64,000 nucleotides of DNA from CAXQUZ01 sp942491145 (GTDB lineage: Bacteria; Myxococcota_A; UBA796; UBA2385), in assembly GCA_942491145.1 (NCBI GenBank), contig CALOBC010000034.1, forward strand, positions 1-64,000. The letters are read 5' to 3'. Below, one piece after another: positions 9,512 to 17,663 of this stretch; positions within the stretch are counted from its first letter, which is position 1; every line of letters begins with the position of its first letter. The translations under genes were made by a program, and so were the position numbers. The notes below the pieces were generated by a model. It was not told the DNA's origin. It saw nothing but the letters and a program-made list of their open reading frames with translations, and did no database searches.

Positions 9512-9541
9512 ACCTCACTTGATGAAAATATCATATGAGGT
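9512..9541. promoter_or_regulatory. Palindromic operator in front of the ArsR-CDF genes
   Basis: An imperfect inverted repeat has outer arms ACCTCA and TGAGGT and inner arms TGAT and ATCA around an AT-rich centre. It sits 3 bases upstream of the ArsR start and 5 bases after the methyltransferase stop. TGA-N-TCA type half-sites in an AT-rich palindrome are typical of ArsR/SmtB operators. It is the likely promoter-operator for the second half of the operon. Confidence 0.7.
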
Positions 9542-9546
9542 TTTTG

Positions 9547-10173
9547 TCATGCGTCAAGTGGCTTCGTCAATGAGACGAACCCAATGGGCAGCAACCCTGG
9601 GACCACCACGGCGCGTAGAACCTCCAACTCATGGCCCTCGAGGGAAGCCACCAACCGTGCCAGCGTGAACTGACGCTGGCCGGGGAAGCCGCCCAGCGCC
9701 AGCAACTGGGAAGTCGTCCGGGACACGGCCGTCTCGGCATGGCAGTAGGTCGGAACGACCAGTCTGCCACCTGGAATCAGGGCTCGGTTCATCGCCGCGA
9801 GCGCGGAGTCGAGATCGGGGAGCAAGTGCAGCACATTGGCCGCGATCACCGCATCGTAGCGCTCACCACCGTTGAGATCGAGCACATCGAGGCGTTGGAC
9901 CTCGACGTTATCCAGGCGGTCGTCGCGGACCCGCTGGGCGAGCCGCTCCACCATTGCATGAGCGTAGTCTGTGGCCACGAGTGAACGGACCACAGGAGCG
10001 ACCGCTCGAGTGACCAGCCCAGTCCCTGCGGCCACTTCCAGTACACGGTCAAGCCCGGAGACCTCCTCCACCACCAGGGGCAGCATGGCATTTAACGGAC
10101 CGCCCAACAGGAACATGGAGAGGTCGTAGCGGGCCACAGTGCGCTCCCAGAACGCCCGTCCGTCATCCCGCAT
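9547..10173 (-). CDS. Class I SAM-dependent methyltransferase in the czc operon
   Basis: This 208-residue methyltransferase has motif I VLEVAAGTGLVTRAV, motif II ATDYAHAM and motif IV-like YDAVIAANVLHLLPDL. The start lies 11 bases inside the end of the RND pump gene, so it is cotranslated with the efflux genes. Small methyltransferases of this kind act on small molecules, lipids or metalloids; nothing visible decides which. A second, unrelated methyltransferase lies at the end of the same cluster (7371-8306). It is followed by the palindromic operator of the ArsR gene. Confidence 0.8.
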   Translation of the reverse strand: MRDDGRAFWERTVARYDLSMFLLGGPLNAMLPLVVEEVSGLDRVLEVAAGTGLVTRAVAPVVRSLVATDYAHAMVERLAQRVRDDRLDNVEVQRLDVLDLNGGERYDAVIAANVLHLLPDLDSALAAMNRALIPGGRLVVPTYCHAETAVSRTTSQLLALGGFPGQRQFTLARLVASLEGHELEVLRAVVVPGLLPIGFVSLTKPLDA

Positions 10174-13100
10174 CGGCGGCCTCCTCTTGGGTCCCCGGCA
10201 CCCAGCGTGCGTACAGCGCAGGCAGCACGAACAGTGTCAGCAGTGTACTGGTCACGAGACCTCCAATCACCACAGTGGCGAGTGGACGCTGGACCTCAGC
10301 GCCCGCAGAGGTGGAGATCGCCATCGGCAAAAAGCCGATGGCGTCCGTCAGCGCCGTCATCAGCACGGGACGCAGACGACGCTTCGCTCCCTCAAGCGAC
10401 GCCGCCAAGGGAGAGCTCCCTGCAGCCTGGAGGTCTCGGATGCAGGAGACCAGCACGACGCCGTTCATCACCGCAATTCCGAACAGCGCGATGAAGCCCA
10501 CCGCGGCGGAGATCGAGAGTGGGAGGCCTCGGACGAACAGAGCGATCAGCCCACCAGTGACTGCCAGGGGCACGTTGGCATAGACCAAGAGAGTGACCCG
10601 AGTGGACCGAAAGTTGGCTTGCAGGAGCACGAAGATCAGCAGGAGCACGAGGGGTACCAGCACGGCGAGCCGCGCACTGGCTTCTTCAAGGTTCTCAAAG
10701 GACCCTCCCCACTGGGGCAGCACTCCAGACGGAATCGAGCCTTCGTCGGCGATGCGGGCCTGGGCCTCCGCGACGAACCCAGCCACGTCCCGACCGCGTA
10801 CGTTCATCTCGATCGTGAGGCGTCGTTGGACATTCTCCCTGCCGATCTGGAGTGGACCCTCTGCTACCCGGAACTCTGCAACCTGGCCCAGCGGCACTTG
10901 TGCACCCCCGGGGCTCCCGACGAGCACCCGCTCCAGCACTTCGGGGTTCGCGCGTGCGGCCTCGGGGAAGCGGACTTGAAGGGCGAAGCGCCGCTGCCCG
11001 ACTAGGACCTCACCTGCGGGTCGGCCCCCCACTGCCTCGACGGCGTCGAGAACGTCGCGTGCGTCGATGCCCAAGCGGGAGATGGCCCGGCGGTCCACCT
11101 TCACGTCAAGCATCGGCAGCCCGGCGAGCTTCTCGACCTTCACGTCCTGTGCCCCATCGATGGAAGACAGTGTTTGAACGAGGTCGTCGCCAACCTCCTT
11201 GAGCTGTGACAAGTCTTCGCCGTACAGGAACAGCGCGACGTCGGATCGGACCCCTTCGATGAGCTCGTTGACCCGGAGCTCGATAGGTTGCGAAAAGGCG
11301 AAGTTGACGCCGGGGACCGAGGATTCCAGCACTTCCTGCATCTGGGTGACCAGCTCGGCCTGGGACTCGGCGCGGGACCACTCGTCGTCTGGCTTGAGCA
11401 TGACGTAGACATCCGAGAAGTCCACGCCCATTGGGTCGGTCGCGATCTCCGCCCTGCCGGTCCGGCTGATGACCGTCCGAGCCTCATCGGGGAACTCCGC
11501 CAAGAGCACTCGCTCCACTGCGGTGGCCTGGGCGATTGACTCCTCGAGAGACACCGAGGGCGGGCGGATGATCTGAAGCGCGATGCTGCCTTCGTCGAGC
11601 TTGGGCACAAACTCCGCCCCAAGCAGCGGAGCCAACCCCAGACTGCACGCGAATGCGACCATCGCGGTCGCCCCGGTGATGTACGGATGGCGCAGCGCCC
11701 GCCCGACCAGTGGGTCGTAGAGGGCGTGCGCCAACCGCATGGCCCAAGTCTCCTTCTCCCGAACGTCCTTGAGAAAGATGGACGCGAGCACCGGCACGAG
11801 GGTCATCGCGATGATGAGCGAGCCCACCAGCGCGAAGACGACCGTCAGCGCCATGGGGCCGAACATCTTGCCCTCGATTCCTGTGAGGGCGAGCAACGGC
11901 AGGTACACGAGAATGATGATCCCCACCGCGATGACAACGGGGCGCGCGACTTCCCGTGTCGCACCGAGGATGGTGGCGTCATCGACGGCCTTCCCGTCAC
12001 GACGTCGATTCCCAACCACCCGAACCACGTTCTCGACCATTACGACCGAACCGTCGACGATGATGCCGAAGTCGATGGCGCCCAGACTCATGAGGTTGCC
12101 GGACAGCCCGGAAGCAACCATTCCGATAAATGCAAACAGCATCGACAGGGGGATGGCGATGGCCACCACGATCCCACCTCGAATGTTCCCCAGCAGCAAG
12201 AACAGGACCGCAATGACCAGCAGTCCTCCCTCCAGTAGGTTCCGCTGTACGGTCTCGATTGTGCGGTCCACGAGGTCGGTGCGGTCATAGAAGACGTCGA
12301 TGGCCACGCCCTCCGGCATGCTCGGCTGAAGCGCCTCCACCGCGGCGGCAAGGTCTTCCGCGACCACTCGGGCATTCTCGCCGTACCCCATCATTGCAAT
12401 GCCGATGACGGCTTCACCGCGCCCATCGCGCGTGACGGCGCCCTGGCGGATGAGGGGAGCGAACCGCACCTCCCCGAGCGCACCGATTGTGATGGGCGTG
12501 CCGTCGGGTGTGGTGGCGACAGCCACTGCGGCGATGTCTTCCAGGCCTTCGAACAGCGCCGTCCCACGGACCAGCATTTGCTCGCGGCCACGCTCAATGT
12601 AGCCGCCACCCACCGTCAGGTTGTTGGTCGAGAGTGCCGAAAAGACGTCTGAAAGGAGTAGGTCGTGGGCGACCAGTCGCTTGGGGTCGACCTCGACCTG
12701 GTAGGTACGAAGTTCACCACCGAATGCATTGATCTCAACGACTCCAGGCACCGACCGAAGTCGTGGTGCCACCTGCCATTCCAAGACGTCCCGGAGGTCC
12801 ATCAGGCTAAGCTCGCCTTCATAGCCTGGTTCTACGCGAACCTCGAACTGGAAGATCTCGCCAAGGCCCGTTGAAGGCGGTCCCATCTCTGGCTCGCCGT
12901 AGCCCTCGGGGATGCTGTCTCTGGCATCGGCGAGGCGCTCAGAGACGAGCTGGCGAGCCCACCAGAGATCTGTGCCGTCCTCAAAGACGACGGTCACCAC
13001 GGACAGGCCGAACCGTGACAGGGACCGGACCTCCTCCGTCTCGGGAAGGCCGGACATGGCCGTCTCCACAGGCCAAGTGACGAAGCGCTCGACCTCGAGT

Positions 13101-13318
13101 GGGGACAGTCCGGGCGAGTCCGTCAGAATCTGGACTTGGACGTTGGTTACATCCGGGACTGCGTCAATGGGCAGCTCGGTGGCGGCCTGCGCGCCAATGA
13201 CGATCCACAGGACGACACCGATCAAGACCAACGCCTTGCTGCGGAGCATCGCTGCGAGGAACTTGTCTAGGATGCCAGGGCCGCCGCCAGCCAACAGCTC
13301 TTGGTTTTCAGTGCGCAT
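10163..13318 (-). CDS. czcA: Heavy-metal efflux RND pump, CzcA family
   Basis: This 1,051-residue inner-membrane proton antiporter is the usual length for heavy-metal RND (HME) pumps. Residues 1-35 are a cytoplasmic start and the first span, followed by a large periplasmic loop, a block of spans, a second loop and a second block of spans. The HME proton-relay signature is present as DFGIIVDGSVVMVEN, with D416, D422 and E429. With the adaptor and outer-membrane factor encoded just upstream it would form a tripartite pump that moves Zn/Cd/Co-type ions from periplasm or cytoplasm to the outside. It overlaps the adaptor gene by 11 bases. Exact metal range is not visible. Confidence 0.95.
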   Translation of the reverse strand: MRTENQELLAGGGPGILDKFLAAMLRSKALVLIGVVLWIVIGAQAATELPIDAVPDVTNVQVQILTDSPGLSPLEVERFVTWPVETAMSGLPETEEVRSLSRFGLSVVTVVFEDGTDLWWARQLVSERLADARDSIPEGYGEPEMGPPSTGLGEIFQFEVRVEPGYEGELSLMDLRDVLEWQVAPRLRSVPGVVEINAFGGELRTYQVEVDPKRLVAHDLLLSDVFSALSTNNLTVGGGYIERGREQMLVRGTALFEGLEDIAAVAVATTPDGTPITIGALGEVRFAPLIRQGAVTRDGRGEAVIGIAMMGYGENARVVAEDLAAAVEALQPSMPEGVAIDVFYDRTDLVDRTIETVQRNLLEGGLLVIAVLFLLLGNIRGGIVVAIAIPLSMLFAFIGMVASGLSGNLMSLGAIDFGIIVDGSVVMVENVVRVVGNRRRDGKAVDDATILGATREVARPVVIAVGIIILVYLPLLALTGIEGKMFGPMALTVVFALVGSLIIAMTLVPVLASIFLKDVREKETWAMRLAHALYDPLVGRALRHPYITGATAMVAFACSLGLAPLLGAEFVPKLDEGSIALQIIRPPSVSLEESIAQATAVERVLLAEFPDEARTVISRTGRAEIATDPMGVDFSDVYVMLKPDDEWSRAESQAELVTQMQEVLESSVPGVNFAFSQPIELRVNELIEGVRSDVALFLYGEDLSQLKEVGDDLVQTLSSIDGAQDVKVEKLAGLPMLDVKVDRRAISRLGIDARDVLDAVEAVGGRPAGEVLVGQRRFALQVRFPEAARANPEVLERVLVGSPGGAQVPLGQVAEFRVAEGPLQIGRENVQRRLTIEMNVRGRDVAGFVAEAQARIADEGSIPSGVLPQWGGSFENLEEASARLAVLVPLVLLLIFVLLQANFRSTRVTLLVYANVPLAVTGGLIALFVRGLPLSISAAVGFIALFGIAVMNGVVLVSCIRDLQAAGSSPLAASLEGAKRRLRPVLMTALTDAIGFLPMAISTSAGAEVQRPLATVVIGGLVTSTLLTLFVLPALYARWVPGTQEEAADAG

Positions 13319-14567
13319 GACCTTCCCCCAGTTCGCCCTTTTCGAGCTCGCTCTTCAGTGCGAAGGTGCCTTCAACCACCACGAGGTCGCCCGGATCGAT
13401 GCCGACCGTGATGAGGGCTTCCGTGGAGTTCTTCTCAGTGACGGTGACCGGATGCATCTCGAAGCGGCCCTCTCGGGTCTGGACGAAGACGACCGTTTGA
13501 CCGTCCACTTCCGTGACGGCGTCAACGGGCAGCGCGATGCCGGAGGATGCGCCCACTGCTTCGACTGACAGAGTGGCTGTGGCAAACATGTTGGGCTTCA
13601 GCCGACCGTCAGGATTGTCGACCACCACACGCACCTCGATGGTTCGCGCATCGGGCTCGATCCAGTCGCCCACCTGCTCTACTGTCCCCACGAAGGACTC
13701 TCCTGGCCATGCTGGAACGGTGAAGGAGACAGCCTGGTCCTGCTGTACGTGACCGAGGTCTCGCTCGTAGACATCCATCAGCAGCCACACGCGGGACAAG
13801 TCGCCGATGTGGAAGAGGGTCTCTCCGGGCGCCACATTGCGCCCAACGGCGGCATTGGCTCTCAGCACCTTGCCCGCAATCGGGCTTCGGACTGGCACGT
13901 GGGAAACGTAGTGCCCACCCTCGTGTGGGTCCCCGACGGAGGGGTCGACGCCCAGGATGCGGAGGCGCTCTTCGGCGGCCTCCAAAGCCCCCTCAGCTTC
14001 TGAGTCGGAGGCTGAGGCTTCAAGGACTTGCGAGCGGGAGGACACACCCTGAGCCTCGAGGTTCTGCAGTCGCTCTAGCTGTGCGTCAGCAGCCCGATCG
14101 CGAGCAAGGGCGGAGCGATACGCCGCGATGGCCTCGCCGAGCTCCGGCGACTGGACCGTGCCGAGCAACGCGCCGCGCCGCACCGTGTCGCCTGGACGCA
14201 CCGAGATGTCGTCGACCTGGCCGGCCATCCAGGCACTCACCAGGGCTTCCTTTCGGGGGTCCAGGGCGATGCGACCGGGGAGACTGAGAGTGGGCGACAG
14301 TCGGCCTTCCACAGCGGGCGCGACCTTGACGCGGGCGGCGGCGACGGCCACCTGGCTCAGCTCTACGACACCATGTTTGCCTTCCGGCTCGTCGTGGTCG
14401 TCCTGGCCGCCGTTCGCGTCATTGTGGTCGTCATGGTCGTCATGGTCGTCATGGTCGTCATGGTCGTCATGGTCGTCATGGTCGTCATGGTCGTCATGGG
14501 AGGTGGGCAGTTCCGCGGCGCAGGAGGCGAGTAGAAGCGCCGCCACGAAGGAGAGGGGCGTCTTCAT
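13308..14567 (-). CDS. czcB: CzcB-type periplasmic adaptor lipoprotein with (HDD)8 metal-binding stretch
   Basis: This 419-residue membrane-fusion protein has a signal peptide ending in a lipobox (LLASC, Cys16). Residues 24-65 are a histidine/aspartate domain made of eight exact HDD triplets, then HND and further H/D residues. The rest is the standard adaptor: barrel-sandwich halves (VRPGDTVRRGALLGTVQSPELGEA and VAPGETLFHIGDLSRVWLLMDVYERD), a helical hairpin of about 155-200, and beta-barrel and membrane-proximal domains. CzcB of Cupriavidus also carries N-terminal His motifs, proposed to bind metal. The gene overlaps both neighbours (czcC by 4 bases, czcA by 11). Confidence 0.93.
   Translation of the reverse strand: MKTPLSFVAALLLASCAAELPTSHDDHDDHDDHDDHDDHDDHDDHDDHNDANGGQDDHDEPEGKHGVVELSQVAVAAARVKVAPAVEGRLSPTLSLPGRIALDPRKEALVSAWMAGQVDDISVRPGDTVRRGALLGTVQSPELGEAIAAYRSALARDRAADAQLERLQNLEAQGVSSRSQVLEASASDSEAEGALEAAEERLRILGVDPSVGDPHEGGHYVSHVPVRSPIAGKVLRANAAVGRNVAPGETLFHIGDLSRVWLLMDVYERDLGHVQQDQAVSFTVPAWPGESFVGTVEQVGDWIEPDARTIEVRVVVDNPDGRLKPNMFATATLSVEAVGASSGIALPVDAVTEVDGQTVVFVQTREGRFEMHPVTVTEKNSTEALITVGIDPGDLVVVEGTFALKSELEKGELGEGHAH
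14427..14498 (-). repeat. Eight perfect 9-bp tandem repeats encoding His-Asp-Asp
   Basis: The plus strand reads GTCGTCATG eight times without change, encoding (HDD)8 in the adaptor. Because the unit is 9 bp, copy number can change by slippage without a frameshift, so the length of the metal-binding arm could vary between strains. Confidence 0.95.
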
Positions 14568-15859
14568 GGCGCACTCCGGGTGTCAGTGGGGGAAGGAAGA
14601 AGGCGGTCGTCGTCCATGGCGAGCAGGAGGTCGAGTCGGGCACGGGCGATACCACCCATGAGCACGAGCACCGCGCTTTCGCCGTCCAGCACCTGGTCTT
14701 GGAGGAGCACGGTGCTGGGTAGGTCGATCTCGCCAGCCCGGTAGCCAGCCTCGATGCTGGTCAGAGCCGCCTGGGCCTCGACCAGCGGGTCGGTTTGGAG
14801 GGCCTCTTGGAGGGCCGCAGCCTCTGCCATGCGCACGCGGGCCGTCTGCTGCTCAGTGGCGGCTCTTGCAACCAACCTGGTGTGGTCGGCGGAGCGCACA
14901 GCGACGGCGCCATCGGCCGCTCCACGCTGCGCTTGGTTGCGATCGAACAATGGAAGCTGCAGGCCGACGGCCGGCCCCACGAAGGTTCGTCCGTCCTCAA
15001 CCTCAACAAAGGCCCCGATTTGAACCGGCGCGAATCCAGCAGCACGCTGTTGGGTGAAGTTGGCCTCGGCTGCTCGCAGGGAGGCGGCTGCGGCGCGGAC
15101 GTCCGACCGCTGCCTCGCCGAGGCAAGTGTGAGTTCCGGGAAGGCGAGTGACGGATTTGGAGAGGCGATCAATGGGTCGGCTGGGAGCCTGTCACGCGTC
15201 ACGGGGCTGCCGATGAGCGCTGCGAGGGTCCGCACCGCTTCGGCTTCCGACTCCCGCCCACTGAGGAGACGAGCAGATGCCTGGACCACGGACAGGTGCG
15301 CCAAGCGCAGCTCCAGCAGAGAGGCTTCTCCCTCCTTGTGCTGCAGCGCGACGGCATCTCGCAGGCGGATGGCTATTGCCACCCCGTCCTCTGCGACCGT
15401 GACCTGCCCGCGTTTCACCACCGCGTCGGCGTACGCGACCCGGACATCAGCAGCGGCGACCCGCTGGGCGCGTGCCAGTCGAGCCTCGGCGGCCAGGACC
15501 TGGGCAGTGGCGGTCCTGCGTGCAGCGATGCCTTCGCCCGTCAGGGAGATTGGTTGGTTGAGGGAGGCTCCCCACCGCGTGCCGTCAAGGGACAGGTTGG
15601 TCGAGACTGTCGGGTTGGAGAGCCACGTCGACGTCTGTGAGGCGGAACCGTGGGCTTGGGCCAGCGCGGCCTGAGCATCAAGAACTGTGGGATGAACGGC
15701 GAGAGACGAGATTATCGCGTCATCGATTGACAACGCAGGTGCGGTGGGGGTGTGCGATGGGCGCGGTTCCGCCGGCGAGCTCGCTGCCACAACGGCAGGA
15801 CGAAACGCCAGCACCAGCGCCAAGGCACACCCTGCCCCGCGGAGGGGAAGGACTGACAT
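14564..15859 (-). CDS. czcC: CzcC-type outer-membrane factor (TolC fold)
   Basis: This 431-residue protein has a signal peptide (hydrophobic GAGCALALVLAF, cleavage near AVVAASS) and two TolC-type repeats with long helices (LDAQAALAQAHGSASQ, ARLARAQRVAAADVRVAYADAVV). It would form the trimeric outer-membrane exit duct of the Czc pump. It is the first large gene of the operon and overlaps the adaptor start by 4 bases. A small His/Cys-rich secreted protein is encoded just upstream. Confidence 0.9.
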   Translation of the reverse strand: MSVLPLRGAGCALALVLAFRPAVVAASSPAEPRPSHTPTAPALSIDDAIISSLAVHPTVLDAQAALAQAHGSASQTSTWLSNPTVSTNLSLDGTRWGASLNQPISLTGEGIAARRTATAQVLAAEARLARAQRVAAADVRVAYADAVVKRGQVTVAEDGVAIAIRLRDAVALQHKEGEASLLELRLAHLSVVQASARLLSGRESEAEAVRTLAALIGSPVTRDRLPADPLIASPNPSLAFPELTLASARQRSDVRAAAASLRAAEANFTQQRAAGFAPVQIGAFVEVEDGRTFVGPAVGLQLPLFDRNQAQRGAADGAVAVRSADHTRLVARAATEQQTARVRMAEAAALQEALQTDPLVEAQAALTSIEAGYRAGEIDLPSTVLLQDQVLDGESAVLVLMGGIARARLDLLLAMDDDRLLPSPTDTRSAP

Positions 15860-15935
15860 GGTTGGGGCCTGAGTCGATTGGAATCAGCAACGACACAGCG
15901 AGCAGCGCGCTCGCGGCATCAGCGATTGGTCGGAC

Positions 15936-16292
15936 TCAGGCGATGGGGGGCCGGGTCGGCGGAGCAGGTGCCCCCGACAGCAAAACGCGATCCCCACGCG
16001 GATGGAATCGGGCGACCTCGAGGTGGTCTGTCCGCTCAGGCAGGATCGTGGTGGGGAGGGTCGCCGGTGTGGAGACGTGACAGCTGCAGTGGTGCGACAT
16101 GGGGGTGCAGCCGTGCTCTTCCGCTACCTCGCCGGTGTGCGCTTCCTCCGCTTGAGCCTGCTCGCTGTGCGGCAAGTGTCCGCCGTGCAGCAGATGCTCT
16201 GCCGATTCCACCAAGTCTCCGAGACCAGGCACCAAAGACACCACAAGCACTATCGTGAGCAGGTGGCGAAGGATCTGGCGGAGGAGGCGCAT
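15936..16292 (-). CDS. Small secreted His/Cys-rich protein of the czc operon
   Basis: The product has about 118 residues, with a hydrophobic N-terminal segment (LLTIVLVVSLVPGLGDLV) that is a signal peptide or anchor. It is followed by His pairs (EHLLHGGHLPHSE) and a compact Cys/His motif GCTPMSHHCSCH. The motif suggests a periplasmic metal-binding protein. Position first in the efflux operon resembles CzcI-like or other accessory metal proteins, but no clear homology is visible. An in-frame GTG at 16310 is an alternative start; the ATG at 16292 is preferred because the N-terminal Met-Arg-Leu-Leu then leads straight into the hydrophobic segment. Confidence 0.65.
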   Translation of the reverse strand: MRLLRQILRHLLTIVLVVSLVPGLGDLVESAEHLLHGGHLPHSEQAQAEEAHTGEVAEEHGCTPMSHHCSCHVSTPATLPTTILPERTDHLEVARFHPRGDRVLLSGAPAPPTRPPIA

Positions 16293-16489
16293 TGCGTCGG
16301 AGCCTAGCACAGCGCTGCCGGCGCTGCACCTGCAAAAAGACTATCGACCGAGAATTTGGTCCATCGACCATTCGCATCACCCGCACCGTTCGGAACGGAC
16401 AAAGACCTTTCCTAAGTTTGGCGGACCGTTCTCGAAGCGAACGATGACTGAGTGTGGCCGCCCGCCCCGAGTCCCCAACGTGAACTCGT
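16293..16489. promoter_or_regulatory. AT-richer upstream region of the czc operon
   Basis: This gap before the efflux operon is less GC-rich than its surroundings. It holds a perfect 13-base palindrome CCGTTCGGAACGG at 16386-16398 and a related CCGTTC ... CGAACG pair at 16426-16443. These are candidate operator half-sites for the operon promoter. No -10/-35 pair is assigned with confidence. Confidence 0.4.
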
Positions 16490-16679
16490 CAAGCTGAGCG
16501 ACCGCCACGGCTACCTGCGCCGCCGGACAGACCTCGGCGGGTCGCACTGGCGCCGGGAGCGGGACGAGGCCGGGGGGCTGTTCCAAGTGGTCGGGGGGCA
16601 GAAGCTGGAGCTGGTGGGCTGGGACGACCTGTGGGCCCGGGTGGACGGCGCCTCCACTGCGCGGCCTTGCTTTTCATGA
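16490..16679 (+). pseudogene. Diverged fragment of the methylase-helicase 3' end
   Basis: About 160 bases from 16490 match 7190-7350 of the methylase-helicase gene at roughly 90 percent by eye, in the same orientation. Shared peptides include KLSDRHGYLRRR, RDEAGGLF and LELVGWDDLWARVDG. The match starts abruptly and ends before the natural C-terminus, then runs into unrelated sequence and a stop at 16679. It has no start and is not a gene. The two copies bracket the Czc cargo as direct repeats, so this is probably a scar of recombination with a related element. Confidence 0.85.
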
Positions 16680-16705
16680 GGGGGATGGACAGGTCCATCC
16701 CCCTC
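16678..16705. terminator. Perfect 13-bp hairpin, terminator-like
   Basis: The arms at 16678-16690 and 16693-16705 are perfectly complementary around a 2-base AG turn, and are followed on the plus strand by TTTGA. This could terminate transcription coming from the left or be part of a transposon end. The very short loop and short T-run make an efficient intrinsic terminator uncertain. Confidence 0.45.
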
Positions 16706-16771
16706 TTTGATGGGGATGGTCCAGCGCGGTTGGGCGGTGGGGCTGACGCGGGTCGGGCGGGTGGTCAGACA

Positions 16772-16815
16772 TGGATACTTTGGGCGAGCCGAACACTGGA
16801 TACTTTGGGCGAGCC
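16772..16815. repeat. Two direct copies of a 19-bp motif at a gene break
   Basis: TGGATACTTTGGGCGAGCC occurs at 16772-16790 and again at 16797-16815, six bases apart. Exactly at the second copy the CusB-like reading frame stops resembling its family. Short direct repeats next to a break are typical of the multi-repeat ends of some insertion sequences (for example IS21-type). No transposase remains nearby, so it is likely a remnant end. Confidence 0.7.
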
Positions 16816-17128
16816 TTGACACTTCGGTGCCATCCTCGTAGGCAAGCCTCGCAACCACTCTCCCCGAGGTCACCCACTCAAACGCTTCGCTGGAGCGTGT
16901 GTCCGTGAAGTGCGCGATGAGTGGGGATTCCAGCCCCAACACGAGGGCCGGGTACTCCATGAAGAGCTCGAGAGAGCCTTGGTAGAGGGTGACAGCCCGG
17001 TCGGGGCGGCCGTCTCCCTCATCTTCATCCTCCCCCGCCGTGTTGGGTGTGCCGGTGGTTCCCCCGCAGCCGGGGGTGGGGACGAGAATCGCCAAGGCAA
17101 AGACCAGCCTCGCGAGGTGCAGTCGCAT
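16816..17128 (-). pseudogene. 5' fragment of a CusB/HlyD-type efflux adaptor
   Basis: The first ~104 residues read as the start of an adaptor lipoprotein: a signal peptide with a PTPGC lipobox, an acidic linker, then YQGSLELFMEYPALVLG and a VTSGRVVARLAYEDGTEV segment. This opening domain is characteristic of heavy-metal adaptors found with BlaI-controlled efflux genes. A full adaptor would be about 400 residues. Here family-like sequence stops at the 19-bp repeats and the frame continues as nonsense to 16511. The gene still has its own operator (17145-17179). The rest of the adaptor and a matching RND pump are missing, so this pump is broken. Confidence 0.75.
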
Positions 17129-17144
17129 GTGCGCTCCGGTAAAG

Positions 17145-17179
17145 ACGGCCTCTACTATCGACGATAGTAGAGGCCGTCA
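17145..17179. promoter_or_regulatory. 35-bp perfect palindrome with BlaI-type operator core
   Basis: The two 17-base arms match perfectly around a single central A. The core is CTACTAT-N5-ATAGTAG at 17152-17170, the same motif and spacing as the sites at 19021 and 20456. It lies between the His-rich protein gene and the CusB-like fragment, 16 bases before the latter's start. The GC-rich outer arms would also form a strong hairpin in RNA, so it may double as a terminator for the upstream genes. Confidence 0.8.
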
Positions 17180-17193
17180 AGGAGCGAGTGGCC

Positions 17194-17637
17194 CTACTTC
17201 GATAGGCCGTTGAGCGCGGTCACATCGGCCTTCATGTCAGCCAAGCCGGCCTTCGCTTTGGTCAGGTCCCCAGCTCGGGCCTGGCCGACCACCGCCACCA
17301 CCTTCGCTGTCAGGCTGACAGACGTCGCTTCTGCCGTCTTGCGCTTGTCTTCGGGCAAGCTGGTCGCCCTGGCGGGGAGGGTCTCCGTCAAGTCTTCGAT
17401 TTGGCGACACGCCCTTATGAAGTCAGCGATTTTCGTGTTCGCCAGGGCTGTTTCGGCCGCAATGAGCTCGTCAGCGAGTGCCGCAACCAACTCAGGGTAG
17501 CTCTCTGGAGAGGGGTTGGCGGACGGCTCTTCGGCCGGAACCGGCGCCGGCGTGGGGCTGTGACCGTGCCTGGGGTGAGCGTAGGCGGCGCCGGAGAGCA
17601 TCAGCCCACTGGCGAGGATCGGTAGAGTGAGGTTCAT
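17194..17637 (-). CDS. Periplasmic His-rich small helical protein of the metal cluster
   Basis: The product has 147 residues. A signal peptide (MNLTLPILASGLMLSGAAYA) is followed by HPRHGH, a Pro/Ala linker and an amphipathic helical region of about 100 residues without cysteine. It is likely a periplasmic metal-binding or chaperone-like protein. The ATG at 17637 is chosen because it starts the signal peptide; the longer frame upstream overlaps the anchor-protein gene. It is the last intact gene of the set driven from the 19021 operator. No named family is recognised. Confidence 0.75.
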   Translation of the reverse strand: MNLTLPILASGLMLSGAAYAHPRHGHSPTPAPVPAEEPSANPSPESYPELVAALADELIAAETALANTKIADFIRACRQIEDLTETLPARATSLPEDKRKTAEATSVSLTAKVVAVVGQARAGDLTKAKAGLADMKADVTALNGLSK

Positions 17638-17663
17638 GTTGGTCTCCTGCTGGCCAATTTGGT

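Noticed and set aside
14427..14498. Short tandem repeats as a CRISPR or origin iteron cluster
   Set aside because: The 9-bp unit is in frame and codes for His-Asp-Asp in the adaptor's metal-binding arm; there are no spacers.
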